In this document: positions 42,196 through 45,993 of the stretch, one piece after another
How positions within the stretch are numbered: position 1 is the stretch's first letter
Layout: each line of letters starts with the position of its first letter
Source: Gelidibacter algens
GTDB taxonomy: Bacteria; Bacteroidota; Bacteroidia; Flavobacteriales; Flavobacteriaceae
Length of the DNA: 45,993 bases
Reading direction: 5' to 3'
Assembly: GCF_001678675.1 (NCBI RefSeq)
Contig: NZ_LZRN01000034.1
Location: 1 to 45,993, forward strand
Made by a program: the position numbers and the translations under genes
The notes under the pieces: generated by a model
Told to the model about the DNA's origin: nothing
What the model saw: the letters and a program-made list of their open reading frames with translations, nothing else
Databases searched by the model: none

Positions 42196-42968
42196 TTATT
42201 TCTTCTGTTGCTTCTGCTTAATATTTTGTATTCTTCATAACATTCATTAATAGCATCTAAAATTTGAAGATCATTAGCAGTTTGAATGAATTCTCTAGAG
42301 TAGTTGCACTGACTCACAATTTCGTCCAAATCTATCCGGTCCACCTCAAGCAATACCATCAACATTTCACGGTCAAAACGGGACGCCAGTAAGTTTCTGA
42401 TTTCATCGTCTTTTTTCATTTGCTTTAACTTCTGGAGTTCAATAGGTTTTTTCCCGAACATATTGTACAGAAAGTCAGCAGGGTTGAAAATAGCACCTAA
42501 AACCTTATTAACGCCACCTGTACTGGAGCCAGCTTCATAGCCAGCTGTAGACAACCCAGAAATACTGTATCTATAGTTGGTTCTCACGGGTACTTGCCTC
42601 ATGTCAACCTCCAAAAAGCCGGTAAGTCTTAATTGATTGACGACCACCTCTTCCAAGGCAAGGGCGAGCTCAGTCATTTCAATTTTGGTTTCACCAAATT
42701 TCAGCCAGTCATTAGTAACCTTTACCTTAATGGATTTATAGCCTAAAAATGAAAAATGCAAAGTATCGTTGGCTTTTGCTTCAATTTCAAATTCTCCCGT
42801 GCTGCCCGTAGTGGTCCCAATAACCTGATTTAAGTTGACGATATTGACACTCTCCAAAATTTCATTTGTACTGGTGCTGTATACTACACCCTTAACGGCG
42901 GTAGGCTCCTGTGCCAAACTTAGTGAAGAAATAAATAGAAAAGCAGTAAGTACTAGTAGGTGCCTCAT
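42192..42968 (-). CDS. Carboxypeptidase-regulatory-like domain exported protein
   Basis: A 258-residue protein with a signal peptide (LLVLTAFLFISSLSLAQ) and an N-terminal CarboxypepD_reg-like beta-sandwich (about 22-110, VKGVVYSTSTNEILESVNIVNLN and FEIEAKANDTLHFSFLGYKSIKV), the domain that precedes TonB receptor plugs. Here the protein ends after a helical, charged C-terminal region without a barrel (EEVVVNQLRLTGFLEVDMRQVPV to ILSRSNRRNN). It is therefore a stand-alone family member of unknown function. It converges on trmH with a four-base overlap. Confidence 0.8.
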   Translation of the reverse strand: MRHLLVLTAFLFISSLSLAQEPTAVKGVVYSTSTNEILESVNIVNLNQVIGTTTGSTGEFEIEAKANDTLHFSFLGYKSIKVKVTNDWLKFGETKIEMTELALALEEVVVNQLRLTGFLEVDMRQVPVRTNYRYSISGLSTAGYEAGSSTGGVNKVLGAIFNPADFLYNMFGKKPIELQKLKQMKKDDEIRNLLASRFDREMLMVLLEVDRIDLDEIVSQCNYSREFIQTANDLQILDAINECYEEYKILSRSNRRNN

Positions 42969-43101
42969 TGGTTTATTTAAGTGATAAAAGTAAGAAACAA
43001 AACTTAAAATGATGTTGAAATTTTATAATTTTCATATAACATTAACTTTCAGGATCGTGCCCAAGGTACGGCATGTGAGTTCAAGGGTTACACTGAAATT
43101 T

Positions 43102-43146
43102 AAAAAAAAACGAAGAGAAAAGATTAAACCCTTCACTTCGTTTTTA
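43102..43146 (-). terminator. Terminator of the DEAD-box helicase gene
   Basis: AAAACGAAG (43107-43115) pairs with CTTCGTTTT (43136-43144) around a 20-nt loop and runs into a T-tract on the minus strand. The heptamer array lies between this hairpin and the helicase stop, so it would be transcribed. Confidence 0.75.
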
Positions 43147-43151
43147 TATTA

Positions 43152-43214
43152 GTCTTCAATCTTCGGTCCTCGGTCTTCAGTCCTCAGTCTTCGGTCAATA
43201 GACTTCAGTCTTAT
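43152..43214 (+). repeat. Heptamer tandem array, 9 units (GTCTTCA/GTCCTCG variants)
   Basis: Nine consecutive 7-bp units without gaps (63 bp): GTCTTCA, ATCTTCG, GTCCTCG, GTCTTCA, GTCCTCA, GTCTTCG, GTCAATA, GACTTCA, GTCTTAT. It ends two bases before the helicase stop codon (43217-43219) and lies in its 3' untranslated region. Confidence 0.9.
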
Positions 43215-43216
43215 AT

Positions 43217-45085
43217 CTAATCTTTACGTCTTGAACGTTTCTGTCTAGAAAAACTTGAGTCAGCAGCCGATTTTTCACTTGCGCCAGAACGTCTGTCTCT
43301 TCTATTAGGGCCTGAACTTTCTCCAGAACGTCTAGGCTTAGACTCCGAAGTTCTTCTATCACCTCCAGAACGTCTTTCACCGCGTGGTTTAAAATCACCA
43401 CTAGAGCGTCCGCCGCCGCCGCTAGGACGTCTTTTGTTTCTGCTAGTGCCACCGCCTTTGTCTTCACTGACTTCAACATTTACAAAACGACCGTTGTGTT
43501 TATAATCGGTGAAGAAAGCCAATACTTTTTCTTGTAATCCTTTTTCGGTATTAAAGAAGGAGAAGCTATCCTTGACATCCACTTTAAAGACATCATCCCT
43601 TCCAAGATCCATAATATCTTTTAGAAAATCTTTCAGACTCATCCAATCATAACCGTCTTTCTTGCCAACATTGATAAAATAACGGGAAGAATCATCATTG
43701 CCACCGTAATCTCCGCCAAAATCACGACCAGAGTCGCCATCTCTGTCGCTTCCGCGAGACTCAGATACCGATAGGTTTTTTGATTTGTTGTAGTAGTTAA
43801 AGAATCGTGTGAATTCTACTGAGAAGAATTTTTTAATCAATTCATCTTTGGAAGTTTCTTCAAATAATTCGTTAATACTAGTCAGGTATTTATCAATCTC
43901 GTGATTGATTTCAGTGGTATGTATTTTATTTGCCAAAGACATCAACTGTACTTCGCAAATTTCCATCCCATCAGGAATTTCTTTTTTGTCAAAGCTTTTG
44001 TTAATGATGCGCTCAATACTTTTTATTTTGCGCAATTCGCTTTTAGAAACGATAACTATCGAGACCCCTGTTTTACCAGCACGTCCTGTTCTTCCTGAAC
44101 GGTGTGTGTAAGTTTCTATCTCGTCTGGTAATTGATAATTGATCACGTGTGTAATATCATCCACATCAATTCCACGCGCAGCAACATCAGTGGCTACCAA
44201 CATTTGGATTTGCTTTTTACGGAAAGAATTCATGACCATATCACGTTGATTCTGGCTCAAATCACCATGAAGAGCACCAGCATTGTAGCCATCTTCAATC
44301 AATTGCTCAGCCACTTTTTGGGTATCGCGTTTGGTACGACAAAAAATCACCGAGAAAATATCAGGATTAGCATCAGCCAAACGTTTTAAGGCTTGATAGC
44401 GGTCACGGGAATTCACTAAGTAATATTCGTGAGATACCTGATTGGTACTTTCATTTTTGTTACCTACGGTAATCTCAACAGGCGAATTCATGAATTTTTT
44501 CGCAATGTTGGACACTTCTTTCGGCATGGTTGCAGAAAATAACCAGGTGTTTTTGTCTTTAGGGGAATGGGAAAGTATATCAGTGATATCTTCATAAAAG
44601 CCCATATTCAACATTTCATCAGCCTCATCAAGTACGGCAAACTCAATTTTAGAAATGTCAACCATATTACGGTTGATCATATCTTTCATCCTCCCTGGGG
44701 TAGCCACAATAATTTGTGCCCCTCTTTTGACATCTCTTGCTTGGTCGCTAATACTCGCACCACCATAAATAGCGGTAACATTTAGACCTTTGCAATATTT
44801 GCCGTAATTTTTTAGTTCGTTGGTAATTTGTAAACAAAGTTCACGGGTAGGAGAGAGGATCAATCCTTGTGTGGTTCTACTCTCTATGTTGATTTTTTGC
44901 AACATTGGAAAGCCAAACGCAGCAGTTTTGCCTGTTCCTGTTTGTGCCAAAGCCACTAAATCTGTGTCTTTTTCTAATAAAATTGGAATTGCTTTTGCTT
45001 GGACATCACTTGGGGTTTCAAAACCCATGTCAGTAATAGCGCGTAAAAGGTCATCATTAAGACCTAAATCTTGGAATGTGTTCAT
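43217..45085 (-). CDS. DEAD-box RNA helicase with DbpA-type RNA-binding domain
   Basis: ATP-dependent RNA helicase (DeaD/CsdA-like), 622 residues, predicted to act in cold adaptation, ribosome assembly or RNA decay. Motifs: Q-motif region FQDLGLNDDLLRAI, Walker A AQTGTGKT (47-54), DEAD (153-156), FSATMP, and the helicase C part with FCRTKRDT, ATDVAARGIDV and YTHRSGRTGRAGKTG. A DbpA RNA-binding-like domain covers about 470-545 (YFINVGKKDGYDWMSLKDFLKDI), followed by a Gly/Arg/Ser-rich tail (RRPSGGGGRSSGDFKPRGERR) to the end. The leader upstream is about 110 nt, from a TAnnTTTG box at 45199. Confidence 0.95.
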   Translation of the reverse strand: MNTFQDLGLNDDLLRAITDMGFETPSDVQAKAIPILLEKDTDLVALAQTGTGKTAAFGFPMLQKINIESRTTQGLILSPTRELCLQITNELKNYGKYCKGLNVTAIYGGASISDQARDVKRGAQIIVATPGRMKDMINRNMVDISKIEFAVLDEADEMLNMGFYEDITDILSHSPKDKNTWLFSATMPKEVSNIAKKFMNSPVEITVGNKNESTNQVSHEYYLVNSRDRYQALKRLADANPDIFSVIFCRTKRDTQKVAEQLIEDGYNAGALHGDLSQNQRDMVMNSFRKKQIQMLVATDVAARGIDVDDITHVINYQLPDEIETYTHRSGRTGRAGKTGVSIVIVSKSELRKIKSIERIINKSFDKKEIPDGMEICEVQLMSLANKIHTTEINHEIDKYLTSINELFEETSKDELIKKFFSVEFTRFFNYYNKSKNLSVSESRGSDRDGDSGRDFGGDYGGNDDSSRYFINVGKKDGYDWMSLKDFLKDIMDLGRDDVFKVDVKDSFSFFNTEKGLQEKVLAFFTDYKHNGRFVNVEVSEDKGGGTSRNKRRPSGGGGRSSGDFKPRGERRSGGDRRTSESKPRRSGESSGPNRRDRRSGASEKSAADSSFSRQKRSRRKD

Positions 45086-45198
45086 TCGATTTAATAAGTA
45101 TTCGATTATGTTCTTTGGTGTTACAATAGAAGCGAATCGACATACTTAACCTAAACTTCCAGTAACACATCCTCACCTTGAGGAAATTTTTCAAGGGG

Positions 45199-45206
45199 CA
45201 AAGATA
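45199..45206 (-). promoter_or_regulatory. Possible -7 box of the DEAD-box helicase gene
   Basis: The reverse strand reads TATCTTTG (TAnnTTTG match), 113 bp before the helicase ATG. A short inverted repeat CCTTGA/TCAAGG (45175-45180 and 45190-45195) lies at the predicted 5' end of the leader. No -33 element is clear. Confidence 0.5.
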
Positions 45207-45257
45207 CGATTATATATATGAAAAATCCTAATTCTTAAACGATTGATTTATAATAAT

Positions 45258-45833
45258 TTAAGAATTATTTAGAAAATTTATGAGCTGCTGGACAGCTTTT
45301 CCCCGGTGTCCTATGCGGTTTTTTTCTTCTGAAGAGATTTCAGCAAAGGTGTTTTCATATCCTTCAGCTTTGAAGATCGGATCATAGCCAAAACCACTAT
45401 TGCCACTTTTATTCGTGGTAATTTCTCCTTTACAAATTCCGGTAAACGTATGCTGCCGTCCATTCAGTTCTAATGCGATGACTGTTTTAAATTGCGCTTT
45501 CCTATTGGACTGTCCTTTCAGGTTGGAAAGAACTTTCTGGATGTTGTCTTCTGAATTTCGTTGCTCACCAGCATATCGCGCTGAATAGATGCCAGGAGCG
45601 CCATTCAGCGATTCAATTTCCAAGCCCGTATCATCAGCAAAACACTCATACCCATATTTTTTTTTGACATATGCTGCTTTCTGTATGGCATTGCCTTCAA
45701 TTGTTGCTTGCGTTTCAGGAATGTCTTCAAAACAACCAATGTCTTCCAGACTCAGTAGCTTGATGTCTGCAGGAATTAAGCTTTGTACTTCTTTAAGTTT
45801 ATTGAGATTGTTGGTGGCGAAAACGAGTTGCAT
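45258..45833 (-). CDS. rdgB: Non-canonical purine NTP diphosphatase (RdgB/HAM1)
   Basis: Hydrolyses ITP/dITP/XTP to monophosphates and pyrophosphate, keeping deaminated purines out of nucleic acids. The 191-residue protein starts MQLVFATNNLNKLKEVQSL (substrate loop) and contains FADDTGLEIESLNGAPGIYSARYAG with the metal/catalytic Asp67-Asp68, and SGFGYDPIFKAEGYENTFAE and EEKNRIGHRGKA, all family-specific. Length and start are standard. The 160 bp upstream to the window edge holds no recognisable gene; a weak TATCTTCG box is at about 45868-45875. Confidence 0.96.
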   Translation of the reverse strand: MQLVFATNNLNKLKEVQSLIPADIKLLSLEDIGCFEDIPETQATIEGNAIQKAAYVKKKYGYECFADDTGLEIESLNGAPGIYSARYAGEQRNSEDNIQKVLSNLKGQSNRKAQFKTVIALELNGRQHTFTGICKGEITTNKSGNSGFGYDPIFKAEGYENTFAEISSEEKNRIGHRGKAVQQLINFLNNS

Positions 45834-45993
45834 AATATAAAATGTGTTGGGTAAAGCGGCAACGAAGATACTAAATAAAATAGCCCTTACATGTTACGAT
45901 AAGTTTTACAGTATACTTATTTATGTTTAATAACCTAGTTTTCGTAAGTTTAATTAATTTTATCAATTTCAATAGTAAGCCTTTTAATAAGCT

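Noticed and set aside
44969-45147. Upstream ORF of about 39 codons overlapping the helicase start
   Set aside because: It starts at an ATG in the leader and ends shortly inside the helicase gene, but no ribosome-binding signal or conservation can be shown.

Overview
The window looks like chromosomal DNA of a Flavobacteriaceae species (Bacteroidota). Pointers are low-GC codon use, promoters of the TTTG/TAnnTTTG type instead of -35/-10 boxes, almost no Shine-Dalgarno sequences, a T9SS type-B (gliding-motility) C-terminal domain, a type B L31, a 950-residue CarB, and domain families typical of the group (DUF4199, DUF4252, DUF3307/SatD). No rRNA, tRNA, CRISPR array, transposase or intact prophage was seen.

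Layout. 1-3.5 kb (minus): an envelope operon, DUF4199 membrane protein, family-2 glycosyltransferase, phosphohexomutase and the start of an MsbA-like ABC exporter. 3.7-7.5 kb (plus): rpmE (L31), a GlmU-like nucleotidyltransferase, mtaB and a lipocalin-like lipoprotein. 7.6-11.2 kb: a degenerate GNAT-like protein, an alpha/beta hydrolase, a lytic transglycosylase and cardiolipin synthase. 11.2-15.5 kb: a frameshifted TPR gene and a lipoprotein remnant, then rpmH (L34, 53 codons) and carB. 15.5-19 kb (minus): DUF3307 and SatD behind a cluster of AAGTGATA repeats, an acyl-CoA thioesterase and rmuC. 19.2-22.4 kb (minus): a metal-chelate ABC importer. 22.6-25.1 kb: a PAS gene overlapping a second thioesterase, then an S41 protease lipoprotein. 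25.3-27.5 kb: an ECF sigma factor, a probable anti-sigma protein and two DUF4252 proteins. 27.6-31 kb: a small membrane protein, purB, a DUF1028 protein, a decayed purB-associated gene and a heme-binding-domain protein. 31-34.6 kb: a glycosyltransferase and ergothioneine genes egtB-egtD. 34.8-40 kb: an ABC-F ATPase, a PAP2 phosphatase and a secreted C-type-lectin T9SS protein. 40-46 kb: an orphan contractile-tail tube protein, a sirtuin, TrmH, a carboxypeptidase-regulatory-like protein, a DEAD-box helicase and RdgB.

Most of this is housekeeping: envelope sugars and lipids, tRNA modification, nucleotide synthesis and pool cleaning, and translation. Accessory parts are the importer, the sigma/DUF4252 cassette, the SatD unit and the tail-tube gene.

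What stands out: (a) short tandem arrays of exactly 7 bp in four intergenic gaps, three sharing a GTCNNNN form and the largest with 16 unbroken units; (b) an isolated eCIS/phage tail-tube gene; (c) a repeat-rich probable operator before satD; (d) several genes whose 5' ends are broken by single-base frameshifts, which may be real decay or sequence errors; (e) a decayed gene between DUF1028 and the heme-binding gene that is readable only across frames.
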